Below are positions 1 to 13,100 of a stretch of DNA of 64,000 nucleotides, one piece after another. The position numbers and the translations under genes were made by a program. The DNA is from Antedon mediterranea (lineage: Eukaryota > Echinodermata > Crinoidea > Comatulida > Antedonidae). The stretch's first letter is position 1. Each line of letters starts with the position of its first letter. Location: positions 253,001-317,000 of the forward strand of contig NC_092674.1 in the NCBI RefSeq assembly GCF_964355755.1. Reading direction: 5' to 3'. The notes beneath the pieces are model-generated. The model was given only the letters and a program-made list of their open reading frames with translations. It was not told the DNA's origin and ran no database searches.

Positions 1-387
1 CCTTTTTAGCAGAGATATACCTGGAAAGTTATTGGGGTCCGCCATTTTGAAATCCAACATGGCCGCCATGCAATCAAAATGTTAGTTATACGAATATGTT
101 TGGTGACCCCATTACCATAATTATAATTTGCACCTAAAATCAGAATTCTAGGTGCCTTTTTAGCAGAGATATACCTGAAAAGTGAACATTTGAAGTCCGC
201 CATTTTGAAATCCAACATGGCCGCCATGCAATCAAATGTTAATTATACCAATATGTTTGGTGACCCCACTACCATATATTTTGCATGTAAAATCAGAACT
301 CTAGGTGCCTCTTTAGCAGAGATATACCTGACAAGTGAAAATTTGAGGTCCGCCATTTTGAAATCCAAAATGGCGGCTTTCCCCTGA
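1..387. repeat. 153-bp tandem repeat, about 2.5 copies, cut by window edge
   Basis: The motif gcagagatatacctg recurs at 9, 163 and 316, a period of 153-154 bp. Each unit also carries the phrases gccattttgaaatccaa and atggccgccatgcaatcaa. The array runs off the left edge, so the copy number is unknown. The short open frames here follow the repeat and are not supported as genes. Confidence 0.8.
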
Positions 388-1380
388 CCAAATTTTGTGC
401 AACCCTTCCATTTCATATTTTTGACACCCTAATGAATAACTGTGCAAAGTTTCAAAATGTTATCACAATTTGAAGGATTTGCCTAAAATATGCTCCTTAA
501 CATGCCTACTATATTCACAATACAGTTTAGATAATAAACACAAATAATTTGATATAAATCGCTCGTTGAAGGCGCTGTTCGTGAAAGAAAAAAGTATGGT
601 ACGGTTTGTAATGTATCAAATAATTGGGTAAAATGTTGATATTTAATAGCCAGAACATTCTATTGGATTTAGCCACTAATCTCATATTGCTTGTTTGACA
701 ATAAATGGATTAATTTTATTCGGCCTATATTATGAGAGATAGGTACTATATTTCGTAATATCGTGACGCAAAGTGGACGCGCGCGTACAAAAGCGTCATC
801 TTCAACATTTAAACGCTCTGTTAAACATAATATGTAATGATTTATATTTGTATAGAAAATACACGGTTTCTTTAAAACCAGTCAACTCACATAATATTCA
901 GTGCGAGAGCAATTATTTCTGTGTCTAAAGCAGACTGACCAATTTATATAATTGACTAATTAAGTCGGTAATGAAGTATAAAATAAGTTAATTAACTATC
1001 CTGTTCTAGTTCATAATAATTAGAAGTAATTATCATTAGGTTAATTTAAGATTATATTATCGATTTGGTCATTTATCCTGGGAATATTTCTTTGTACTCT
1101 AGCCATGAATATCCACTGTTCTCAGACCAAGTATAACGTATTACCCGCTATTCTCTGGTGGATGCGAATAATATTTAAAGTTGGCTTGCGCCGCGTACAA
1201 ACACTGATATATCCCGCCGAATGCAGTTACATTTGAAGCACATGTAAACTTGTATAGACAATGAATCTACCTCCCGAAATTTCATCATCGTCTTCTAGCA
1301 AAATATTCTCTTTTAAACTTAAAGAATATCTTATTTCAAATTATAACTAATTGTTTTCTCTATTTTGTAATATTTTTTTA
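388..1380. other. AT-rich non-coding stretch
   Basis: I see no exon with splice signals, no long open frame and no repeat structure here. Confidence 0.5.
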
Positions 1381-1760
1381 ACTTTAGAAACTTTTTCGAA
1401 ATTGCTTCCTTTACTGTTGGTGTGTGTATGTGTGTGTGTATGTCTGTTGATCTATATGTGTATGTGTAGTTATATGTTTACATTTATATATATAAGTATA
1501 TAATCTTCTTACATGGCTTCCCAACATACAAGTTTCAATTGGATTTTTTTTTTTCCAATTGATCGATACTTTCTTGGGTTTTTTTGCCTCTTTCATTTTG
1601 TATATAACTGAATCATCTTTTTATACATTATGATTTACTGTATTATATCTCTAAAAAAAAAAAAATATTTATTTATAAAATATCAGAAATTATAATGTTT
1701 TTTTACTCAAATATGAATGAAAGAAATAAATGTTTATTTGAATTTGAATTTGAATGAAAC
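1381..1760. repeat. TG-rich microsatellite and A/T-rich tail, possible LINE 3' end
   Basis: A (TG)n-type tract at about 1418-1470 is followed by homopolymer A and T runs. At about 1725-1755 there is aataaatg followed by three copies of gaattt, a tail style seen in some LINEs. Identity as a retroelement end is a guess. Confidence 0.35.
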
Positions 1761-3240
1761 GAAATAAAGATGACACGCGCGTACAAACATTGATGAATAT
1801 TTTAAATTTTATAAAATTAAAATTGTAAATGGCGTCTACGCTTTAAGGTGTAACTTTTCTAATCATTGTATCGAATTATAAAAAATGAATACGTTTATCG
1901 TTATTTTATGAATTAAATTACAACTTAATGACGTCGTACCATGCAGTAGGTATATTTAATAATACAAAGTTGATTAATTCATTATTAAAAAGCCTGATAT
2001 TAGGTTTACGTTGCTAGTCGTTAAAACTTTTAAATTGTAAATTAATCAATCTTGAGTAAGTTTGATTTCGGCATGATAACAACACGTTATAAATATAATT
2101 TATCATTCCGTAATAATGTTTAAAAAAACAAAGTACCGTGTCCTACTTCTCGGCGTCGTCGTTTACCCCGAGGCCTTTACATAATTTCGCATCATTCGTG
2201 GCAATAACACCTTGGTACCTTTCTGTATTTTTAAAATTAATGACGTGAAATCAATACGGACATAGATGAATTCGTACGAATCTTGTTTTTCCTAGATACG
2301 ACTTTTATCATAATGCCAAGATCTCCACTATTCTCTGTGGATGGAATTACATACAAGGAGCATTACACTAATAACCTATAGTAAGCTATACAAATAATAT
2401 CTTTCGCTAGGTATGTCCTGTGGTAATCCTCGTATTCTCGTATTTCGTCAAACTCAATTCCTAGCTAAAACAAACATGTTCGCCGTCGAATCACTTGTAA
2501 ATATTGAAATACTAGTTGTGTGTCCATCTAAATGTATTATTGCGCTTGTAAAGTATATTTGTAACAATAAAGATGGCTGATAATAAACCCGAGGTGTGGT
2601 AGCGTACTCGACTTACGTACGTGCCTTGAGAGCAACACATTGTCGTATTGTATTAAATCCATAGTCGAATGGCCGAGCGGAGTCGAATGGCCGAGCGGAG
2701 TCGAGTTACCGATCGGGTTAAGGCAAGGTCGCGTGGTTCTCGTGGTAGAACAAGTCTTCTCGGATAAGGACTTGAGGTCCGAGTGCGCACATCTGGCTCA
2801 TGTGCACTTACATAAACCCCGGTGTATATAGGTACATCTTAGCGCCTGTGAATGTGGGCTGTTTGTCTGCATGTAGGTGCATTATCAATTAATAATTTAA
2901 CGTTGCAAATTTTATTATTGTATATTTTATTTGTCAATAATGAAACACCATCTTATACTACCAGTTATGCATTTAAAATTAGCCATTTCAATATCGCAGC
3001 TCGACATGTTAAATTAATTTCCGATGTAATATAATCATTTTTCGTATCTTTAATTAAATTTAACACATTTGAATTCTCGGAAATATCAATGAGATAATGG
3101 TCAGAAGTGCATTTATATCTTCGATGACCAGCAAACGTAATGTTTGAGAGAACCAAATATGAAGTATTTTACGATACTACGTTTTTTTGTAACGCTGTGT
3201 TGACGCAACAACGCAAGGACGCACACATGACGCATGTTGC
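1761..3240. other. Non-coding; includes an 18-bp direct duplication with tRNA A-box-like core
   Basis: Mostly featureless AT-rich DNA. At about 2663-2700 the unit gtcgaatggccgagcgga occurs twice in tandem; tggccgagcgg resembles a tRNA-Leu/Ser A box, so a tRNA-derived SINE head is possible. I could not build a cloverleaf or a clear B box. A short minus-strand peptide-like frame near 2155-2215 was seen but is not supported. Confidence 0.35.
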
Positions 3241-3273
3241 GTTTTAGTGAAACAAGCTTTAACAGTACAACAG

Positions 3274-3420
3274 GGTAATCATCACCACCATCAACACAAT
3301 CACTATCTTCCTCATCAACATCACTGTATTGATCATCATCATCATTCACATAAATCACGATCATCATCACAATCTAATCATAATCATCATCATCATCATC
3401 ACAATCCAATCATAATCATC
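3274..3420. repeat. (CAT/ATC)n-rich microsatellite
   Basis: Imperfect cat/atc triplets over about 145 bp. They create a histidine-rich open frame on the plus strand and an Asp/Val-rich one on the minus strand; both are low-complexity artefacts. Confidence 0.7.
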
Positions 3421-3563
3421 ACTTTACAGCCGATTCCCGTACGGATGTCAAGAGACAATAAGCAGCACATACAGCTTTTCTCCTATTTATAAACTATAAA
3501 CTACGCTTTTTGGCAGGCTGTCTGTTTGGCTAAATGGTTTGAGCTTTCTTCCAAATTTCAGTA

Positions 3564-3701
3564 AGGTCTGTCTACACTATCAAACTAGTTTGACAACAAA
3601 GTGTGATGTGCCCATATATATAGACATGATGATGTCACTAAAATATTTGAGGATCACTACCAATTGTCTTTGTCATATAAAGTTAAGTGTAGACAGAGCT
3701 T
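3564..3701. mobile_element. TA-flanked MITE, family 1, copy A
   Basis: The ends are inverted repeats (aggtctgtctacacta at the left, the complement of tagtgtagacagagctt-like sequence at the right) bordered by TA on both sides. It shares gtgtgatgtgccca and the terminal sequence with the copy at 8614-8725. A TA target duplication and short non-coding body fit a Tc1/mariner-derived MITE. Confidence 0.7.
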
Positions 3702-3703
3702 TA

Positions 3704-4299
3704 GATAACCGGGATGGGTCTGTCAGTGATATTACAGTCGCTTGAAATAAAACTATCCCGCAGTGTATTGTCTTTGGACATAATACATTCAATTTTTCAT
3801 ATTCTACTGCTTATTAGTCGTCTATCAACAGCTACATCGCCATTTAAAAAATCGCTGTTAACTTTGTTTTTATGGTTTGAATTAATTTCACACTTACTAT
3901 TTCTGATCATAAATTTTAGAATTGACCTTAATTTCCAATTATCTTTAGCATCGTGAATGTATACATTCAAAATAATCCACGTTCTCTATTCTTCTTCACA
4001 TTATTCTACGCGTTTATTTTTTTTTATAACAATAATTATGTTTTAATTTGATCTTTAACGGATTTAAATTGAATTTCAATATAATTATTGTTTCGAGATT
4101 GGCGCAGTCTACCGAATAATTGTTTTTAATAGTCGATCGTCTCCGTATTTTATAAATAATGTCGCTATCAGTGGAGTAATAGAAGTATTCTTCATCGAGC
4201 TGTCAGACATAGTAATAATACAAACGGTTTTTATAATAATTTTCTGCGCTAAATAATGAATTTCTTAATGTCTTCTTAAATTTGCGTCATCCGTTAGTA
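3704..4299. other. Non-coding spacer between two MITEs
   Basis: I see no gene or clear repeat. The 80-codon open frame at 3714-3956 has no recognisable features and no flanking splice signals. Confidence 0.4.
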
Positions 4300-4459
4300 A
4301 AGCTTGGTTCCCAGTAGGACACAACGCAAGGACGTAAGCGCAACGCAAGTAATTTGACCAATCACAATCGATGGATTATTTGAACAGTGGCGTGTCATTG
4401 GTCAACTAGCTTACGTTACGCTTACGCCTTTGCGTTGCGTCCTAGTGGGAACCAAGCTT
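4300..4459. mobile_element. TA-flanked MITE, family 2
   Basis: The left end aagcttggttcccagtagga is matched by the inverse complement at the right end (tcctagtgggaaccaagctt, one mismatch), with TA on both sides (4298-4299 and 4460-4461). The inverted repeats continue inward through acgcaaggacgtaagcg-like sequence. It is non-coding and consistent with a Tc1/mariner-type MITE. A fragment with related acgcaaggacg sequence lies near 3200-3255. Confidence 0.75.
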
Positions 4460-4655
4460 TAAAGGTAACGGCACTGTACTGTACATAAGGGATTTCCAAA
4501 AACCGTGCAGCATAAAACGAGAATGAGGTCGAGTAATTCTCTACACTCTCCATCCTACGAACTTTCAACAATTTTAACAAATTATAGAAACTTATAGCCC
4601 ATAAGAACCACATGTCCTACAAGAATTAAGCACAGTAACCTATATATTAACATAC

Positions 4656-6528
4656 CGTTATGTTCTTTCCATCAACCTTCACTGACTTCGAAGCTTCCAT
4701 CACGTCTAAAGCTAGGTTGGCGATGCAGCGCGCATGCTCAGAACATGGCTCTGGCAGTCCACTTACTGCCATGTATTTGTCTCCGACAGTTTCTACCTAC
4801 ATCCATATAATTACAGAAAGTTTTAATTACATATAGTGACATTCATCATCAATCTTCATATCAATCAATCAATTAATACATATTATAAATTAAATGATTA
4901 GGATTATAAATTAAATTAATTCATAATTTCGAAACAACGATAATATACTACACCATAATTAAATGATCAATTCTAACGTTACGCATTTGCATTGAAACAG
5001 CTTCAAGTTTATTGGTACTTTAAAGGTTGAGGTTTTTGTCTGTTAAGTATTTACGCCTAGACTTGTATCTAACTGACTTGCAATAATCAGCTAGATACTA
5101 TCTAGTGACAGCTGCAGATTTTTTTTTCTTCTATAATACATAATCTTTCTTATTTTGGTATGAGCTGTTGAAGTAATCCGTGTACCCTATAATGAACCCA
5201 TTGTATCTATTAGAAACAAGTCCGTCTTAACTTACCTTAAATATGTTATCATAACGTCCAAGCAGGGAGTTGTTATCCCTGGTCCAAGTATAGTATCGAA
5301 GGAGGTGTAGATTTGGTTAAGTGTGAACACAATCGTCAGTGGGTCGTGTGAATATTGACGGCAAAAGTCGCTGAATCCAGATATTCCACTGAACATCAGT
5401 GTCACCGGGTCAGTCTAATTACTGAAAATAACCGAAAACAACCACAAACAACCGAAAACAACCGTAAACAACCGAAAACAAACCGAAAACAAACCGAAAA
5501 CAAAATTTAAAAAATCTAAATACCGAAAACAAATTTTGTATAATATTTTTTTTAATGTCGCCCTCTATTGATGGGTGTTTCTAAAGCTAAGACCATACAC
5601 AGAGGCGCAAAAATCATGGAAGACCCTACGAAATGGTAGTGTGCACAAAATACAACTCAAAATCGTACAAATTCAATGAAATACACCGTAGACTACATTT
5701 ACTTACAAAATCTATAAACACATTTCGTTTTTAGTCTTTTCAAAAACAAAGCATGATTTTACCTAACTTTGCGTTTTCGTCCCCGGTTTCGTCACTTAAA
5801 GTGAATACTGAAGCGATTAAGGATAAAAACGTTATTTACTCGACTACAGTAATTTTACTGAATAGATTTTATTGTGAATCCTTTATAGTGAGCTTCTTTT
5901 AAGTATACTTTATAGTCCCTAGTATCTTTGTATAATTATCTTTGAAAATCTATAATTAAATTGATCATGATTAACCATAGTCAATTTACTTTCTATACCG
6001 GTACTATGGATTAATTCATAATTATTGTAAGGAGTAATGCGCTGGTTTCTGGATCAAAAATCGAAAGACTAAAATTAAAATATTTTTATAGATTCTGTAA
6101 GTAAATGCGATGTTATCAATTGATTGATTGTACGATTTTTAGTTGTATTTTGTGCACACTGCCATCGTAGGGTCTTCCTTGGCTTTTGCGCGCGCGGTTT
6201 TTTGTCTCTGTTATGGTCTTAGATTTAGAAACACCCATCAACAGAGGGCGACATTTAAAAAATATTATACAAATTTGTTTTCGGTATTTGGGGCCTAGAT
6301 TATTTTATGTTGTTTTCGGTTTGTTTTCGGTTCGTTTTCGGTTGTTTATGGTTGTTTATGGTTGTTTTCGGTTGTTTATGGTTGTTTTCGGTTGTTTATG
6401 GTTATTTTCGGTTGTTTTCGGTAATTAGACTGACCACTGTCACCCATTCGTACTTTTTGGCAGGAGGTACGGGCCTACGGTGGCGGAGCTCGTTGGCAAC
6501 GGACGGCGGCAAAATCGAGTACACAAGC
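4656..6528 (-). pseudogene. GUCY1B1: Soluble guanylate cyclase beta-type catalytic domain fragment, interrupted
   Basis: On the minus strand two exons encode part of a class III guanylate cyclase domain. Exon A runs 6528 to 6438, is broken by an inserted element, and resumes 5406 to 5236. Its first piece includes [16 protein letters not shown], diagnostic of the beta subunit just before the cyclase core; the second piece reads VTLMFSGISGF, then LNQIYTSFD. Exon B (4796 to 4656, 47 codons) reads [17 protein letters not shown] and ends at KVDGKNIT. Splice signals are present: AG before 6528, GT after 5236, AG before 4796, GT after 4656. A one-base frame change lies at about 5281-5300, between FDT and the in-frame SLLGRYDNIFK. 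I found no flanking exons for the haem-binding half or for the C-terminal end, so this is a remnant or a gene split by rearrangement. The intact family makes cGMP in response to nitric oxide as an alpha/beta heterodimer. Identity is firm; pseudogene status is inferred. Confidence 0.85.
5407..6437. mobile_element. 1.03-kb inverted-repeat DNA element inserted in a coding exon
   Basis: The left end gggtcagtctaattact and the right end gtaattagactgaccac are inverted complements. The arms continue inward for about 300 bp: the left arm (ccgaaaacaacc-type repeats, then a tract near cgccctctattgatgg) is mirrored at the right arm (catcaacagagggcg, then ggttgttttcgg repeats). The 7-bp direct repeat tgtcacc flanks it (5400-5406 and 6438-6444). 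Removing the element plus one copy restores an open guanylate cyclase frame across the junction, which validates the boundaries. No transposase is visible, so it is non-autonomous. The superfamily is unassigned. Confidence 0.85.
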
Positions 6529-7100
6529 CTGTGTTGAAGTAAACATCATTATAAGATATTATTAAAGATCATAGATCATGGACACTTACAGATTATTGGA
6601 GATTGATTTTATTTGATTATAGTGGATTTGAGCATTATGAATTAAGTGTTATAATATTACGCCAGTGGCAGCCTACTAGGCCTATACAAAGTACAGTACT
6701 TAAGAGTTTAGTTATTAATATTATACGAAATGATTAATATATTGGCTTTATTTAGGGTGTACTATCATAGCTCGATTTTTCGAGTACGCATCGCAGTGAG
6801 TAATATTTACGTGCAGAAGTGCATGCGGGGGATTTCGTTAATAATAAATAGGAGGCCTAGGCTAGTAGTTTAAGTTAGTATGGCGCGCCGTTGTCTAAAT
6901 AATTGAATTGAAAACATAAATGTATTTTTCAATTAGGCCTAGCCTAGGCCACCTAGCTGTCTCACGCTCACTACCCTTTTATTAGAGGCATTTTTTGTCT
7001 TGATCATTTTTCTGTTCTGAGCACTGCCATTTACTATTATACACCTACACATAAAACACAATTGTAGCCAACTATCTGTTCTATAACTTTTACTTTTAGG
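6529..7100. other. Intergenic / RAD54B 5' region
   Basis: The first RAD54B coding exon begins after an acceptor AG at 7098-7099, so at least one 5' UTR exon should lie upstream, probably here, but I cannot place it. A ggcgcgcc palindrome occurs near 6882. The divergent guanylate cyclase remnant would read away to the left. Confidence 0.4.
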
Positions 7101-10100
7101 ATGAGAAGGTCTGCAGCACCCTCACAATGTCTGGGAAAACGTCCTTGTTTTAGTCCTCCGTTTATCCGAGCTACTAAAAAACATTGTTCAAGCAACAGTA
7201 TATCGCAAGAAGATCTGTCGTCAGTCCCAAATAACAAACAAATAAACAAATTTACACCACCAACTATCACGTCTGTTGTTTTTAATGAATCACTCCTGCC
7301 ACAGTCTACTAATTCAAAAAAAGAAACTTTAAAAAGTTTAGAAAATCATATGAATGATGCAGATTGTGAGAAAGAAGAGAAAGGACATGAAAGTACGACA
7401 AGTATACATAAAACAGAAAGTATTGTTGAACAAAAAATAAATTCAACTAACACTAACAGAGTTTTTGCAGATGTCACTAGACTTGAAAGATGCAAACAAA
7501 TTAAAGGAAAGTTTACAAACCCAAGTAGCAGTAACCTAACAATCCATCAGAAAAATGAAGAGGAACCAGAGTCTGTTTACTATGCTGTACTTTGGTCAGT
7601 CTTAGTACTTCCTTTCTTATAATAATCTTTTCATATTAAATAATTATGTAATATATATAATTTTTGACAACCTTAACATTTTGTTTACATTACTATAGGT
7701 GTAAAATGTCCAAAAAAAAGCACAAGAAATGGGAAGGTGATGGTAAGTAAGAAAACTATAAATGCAATGAATCCTAATTTTCTCTGCACTGCACAAGACT
7801 TTTTCTGGTTTAACACCCTCATCTATAATTATCTTCTATCTATATCTACAACTTACTGTTAATTTTATAAAAGTTTTTTTGTTATTTCTAATATTTACAC
7901 TAATCCGGTTTATGTTTTTGGTACTAGCCTTCTTAGCAACAAGAGGAAAGTATGTTCGGTTGATAGATCTTGATGGAAAGGAGTAAGCATATTTTTAATC
8001 ATTATATAATATATGAGACGAGTATGCAATATATAACCTAGTAATAATATAGATGTTATTATTTCAAAATGTCCATTAATACTAGATATTTAGGCAATTA
8101 CTGCCATATTAACGTTGTAATCTTGTGTTAGAATTGGCAAGGGAAGTGGCTACAAGTCAAGTGAGTTGAGTACAATGGATGAAGGCCATACACTATTCAT
8201 TGGAGGTAAAGAAATTGAGGTACAGTAATAGTAATTATTTTTTTTGTAATATTGTTTTATGTTGTGGTGAAATTTTTCAGCCGTATCAGCTGTAAATGAG
8301 TATTAAATGTTCAATGAAGATGATAAAAATGAAGTTAGAAATGTATTGGTAATGACACAAGGATTGATGTTTCTTTTTAGGTGATGAATAAAATTTCTAA
8401 AAAAGATTGGAACTCGGGACGTTGTTTTAATGCAGCAGCATCTGTCGCACCATCTTTTGAATCTCATGCTCCTTTAACTCATGCAACAGTTAAAGGATTC
8501 ATTAAGCCTACAAAGGCATGCTCTTCAAATATTAAGGTACAATTCAGATTAGATATTAAATTTAATAGACTGTTGGTAAAAGTGCTGTAAAAGTTTGTAC
8601 AGTATTCCTATTAAGCTCTGTCTACACTAATCTAGTTTGTCAAAAAGAGTGTGATGTGCCCAAATATGGTAGTGATATGACATCACATTTTTTTGTCACA
8701 TAGGTTGATAGTGTGGACAGAGCTTTAGTCATTTGTAGCAGGTCATAAAGCATTTTATTTTTTATTTATTTATTTTTTTGCAGACTGCCAAGTTGTTACC
8801 GCTATTTGACCCCAGTAAGCCAGATGCACTTGTGCTTCCTTCTCCCTCACCCACACAACAATGGAATAATCCAGCAGGCACTAAGGGCACTGTTGATGTT
8901 GTTGTTGATCCGCACCTGAGCAAGAAACTCCGACCACATCAACGTCAAGGAGTTGTTTTCTTATATGAATGTGTAATGGGAAAACACCAAGGATCTGGAG
9001 CTATTCTGGCGTTAGTTTTTATTGACTATTTTTATCCAATAAAAATGAAGGAACAATGAAAATAATTTGTATTAATGACTTTTAATTTTTTACAGAGATG
9101 ACATGGGTTTGGGCAAAACTTTGCAATGTATAACTTTAATATGGTAAGGTGTTTCTGTCTTTCACATAATAAGCATTTGTAATGATATAATATTAAATAA
9201 ACTAGGTTTTATTATCATTCCAAAATCACTACTAACAGAAGACTTGATATGTTTTATTTTTAAGGACGTTATTAAAACAAAACCCTTACAGTGGATCTCC
9301 AGTGCTTCGTAGAGTTTTAATAATCACCCCTGGAAGTCTTGTTAAGGTAAGAGTGTTCCCACAGTAGGTTGGTTAAAGACCAAACATGTTTGCATATGCT
9401 ATTGCTGTACTTTTCAGTTACTGCATATACAGCATACAGTATATTATTTGTACTAGACACAAAACTTTATACATTGTACTGTTTATTGATTGCAGAATAG
9501 AAAATATAATAGTATATTATTTAGGATAATTAAATATATATATTTTTTTTAGAATTGGTGCAGAGAATTTCGAAAATGGCTCGGAGATGAGCGAATTAAA
9601 GTTTTTGCTGTTTCAGGGGAAAAGAAAGTTCAGGTAACCTTGAAAAGAAACGTTTTATTATTCAAAAAAATTAAATGAAAGCAAATTATCCAGACAAAGC
9701 TTTATTTATAACCTTTTTATTTTAGGAATTTCTGCATTCTCCTATTTACCCTGTGATGATAATAAGCTATGAGATGTTTGTACGTTCACTTGAGGATGTT
9801 AAACGTTGTAAATTTGACATAATGATTTGTGATGAGGGACATAGACTTAAAAACACTGCTATCAAAACAACTACTGTAAGTAGAATATAAAGAGTAATGT
9901 TTTCATACACACACTCTGACAGTCACTTCATTGCACAACAAAATCAATGCTTATACTAGAATCAAGAAAATAGTCATATGGTCTATCGACAATTTGCTTT
10001 ATATTGTGTTTTTTTTTTTATTTAGATAATGTCATAAAGTGTAATGAATTTAAAAGGGGTAAATTTGCGTATTCACCATTGATCTTCAATGGAAATTTCC

Positions 10101-13100
10101 ATATCTTCAGAGATAAAACATCAAGACACAACTAATTATACAGGAATTTTTTTGCAGTTCTTATCTAGTTTACAAGTTAAAAGAAGAATCTTATTAACTG
10201 GAACTCCAATACAGGTACAGTATATGCACTCAATTGTATATGCACAGATCTGACCTGTATGCACACATTGTATATCCACACATTGTATATGCACAGATCT
10301 GACCTGTATCCACACATTGTATATCCACACATTGTATATGCACAGATCTGACCTGTATGCACACATTGTATATCCACGCATTGTATATGCACAGATCTGA
10401 CCTGTATGCACACATTGTATATCCACACATTGTAAATGCACAGATCTGACCTGTATGCACACATTGTATATCCACACATTATATATATGCACAGATCTGA
10501 CCTGTATGCACACATTGTATATCCACACATTGTATATGCACAGATCTGACCTGTATGCACACATTGTATATGCACAGATCTGACCTGTATCCACACATTG
10601 TATATCTACACATTGTATATGCACAGATCTGACCTGTATGCACACATTGTATATGCACACATTGTAAATGCACAGATCTGACCTGTATGCACACATTGTA
10701 TATCCACACATTGTAAATGCACAGATCTGACCTGTATGCACACATTGTATATGCACACATTGTATATGCACAGATCTGACCTGTATGCACACATTGTATA
10801 TCCACACATTGTATATGCACAGATCTGACCTGTATGCACACATTGTATATCCACACATTGTAAATGCACAGATCTGACCTGTATGCACACATTGTATATG
10901 CACAGATCTGACCTGTATGCACACATTGTATATCCACACATTGTATATCCACACATTGTATATGCACAGATCTGACCTGTATGCACACATTGTATATCCA
11001 CACATTGTATATGCACAGATCTGACCTGTATGCACACATTGTATATCCACACATTGTAAATGCACAGATCTGACCTGTATGCACACATTGTATATCCACA
11101 CATTGTAAATGCACAGATCTGACCTGTATGCACACATTGTATATCCACACATTGTATATGCACAGATCTGACCTGTATGCACACATTGTATATCCACACA
11201 TTGTATATGCACAGATCTGACCTGTATGCACACATTGTATATCCACACATTGTATATGCACAGATCTGACCTGTATGCACACATTGTATATCCACACATT
11301 GTATATGCACAGATCTGACCTGTATGCACACATTGTATATCCACACATTGTAAATGCACAGATCTGACCTGTATGCACACATTGTATATGCACACATTGT
11401 ATATGCACACATTGTATATGCACAGATCTGACCTGTATGCACACATTGTATATCCACACATTGTATATGCACAGATCTGACCTGTATCCACACATTGTAT
11501 ATCCACACATTGTATATGCACAGATCTGACCTGTATGCACACATTGTATATCCACACATTGTATATGCACAGATCTGACCTGTATGCACACATTGTATAT
11601 CCACACATTGTATATGCACAGATCTGACCTGTATGCACACATTGTATATCCACACATTGTATATGCACAGATCTGACGTGTATGCACACATTGTATATCC
11701 ACACATTGTAAATGCACAGATCTGACCTGTATGCACACATTGTATATCCACACATTGTATATGCACAGATCTGACCTGTATCCACACATTGTATATGCAC
11801 AGATCTGACCTGTATGCACACATTGTATATCCACACATTGTATATCCACACATTGTATATGCACAGATCTGACCTGTATGCACACATTGTATATCCACAC
11901 ATTGTATATGCAGAGATCTGACCTGTATCCACACATTGTATATCCACACATTGTATAAGCACAGATCTGACCTGTATGCACACATTGTATATCCACACAT
12001 TGTATATGCACAGATCTGACCTGTATCCACACATTGTATATCCACACATTGTATATGCACAGATCTGACCTGTATGCACACATTGTATATCCACACATTG
12101 TATATGCACAGATCTGACCTGTATGCACACATTGTATATCCACACATTGTAAATGCACAGATCTGACCTGTATGCACACATTGTATATCCACACATTGTA
12201 TATGCACAGATCTGACCTGTATGCACACATTGTATATCCACACATTGTAAATGCACAGATCTGACCTGTATGCACACATTGTATATCCACACATTGTATA
12301 TGCACAGATCTGACCTGTATGCACACATTGTATATCCACACATTGTATATGCACAGATCTGACCTGTATGCACACATTGTATATGCACACATTGTATATG
12401 CACAGATCTGACCTGTATGCACACATTGTATATCCACACATTGTATATGCACAGATCTGACCTGTATCCACACATTGTATATCCACACATTGTATATGCA
12501 CAGATCTGACCTGTATGCACACATTGTATATCCACACATTGTATATGCACAGATCTGACCTGTATGCACACATTGTATATCCACACATTGTATATGCACA
12601 GATCTGACGTGTATGCACACATTGTATATCCACACATTGTATATGCACAGATCTGACGTGTATGCACACATTGTATATCCACACATTGTATATGCACAGA
12701 TCTGACGTGTATGCACACATTGTATATCCACACATTGTATATGCACAGATCTGACCTGTATGCACACATTGTATATCCACACATTGTATATGCACAGATC
12801 TGACCTGTATGCACAAATTGTATATCCACACATTGTATATGCACAGATCTGACCTGTATGCACACATTGTATATCCACACATTGTATATGCACAGATCTG
12901 ACCTGTATGCACACATTGTATATCCACACATTGTATATGCACAGATCGGACCTGTATGCACACATTGTATATCCACACATTGTATATGCACAGATCTGAC
13001 CTGTATGCACACATTGTATATCCACACATTGTATATGCACAGATCTGACCTCTATGCACACATTGTATATCCACACATTGTAAATGCACAGATCTGACCT

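Noticed and set aside
2155-2215. Short minus-strand peptide (NDAKLCKGLGVNDDAEK, stop)
   Set aside because: It looks peptide-like but is too short, has no supported splice sites and no recognised family.
2663-2720. tRNA-like atggccgagcgg segment
   Set aside because: An A-box-like match in an 18-bp duplication, but no cloverleaf, acceptor pairing or B box could be built.
3113-3492. Histidine-rich and Asp-rich ORFs
   Set aside because: They come from a degenerate CAT/ATC microsatellite.
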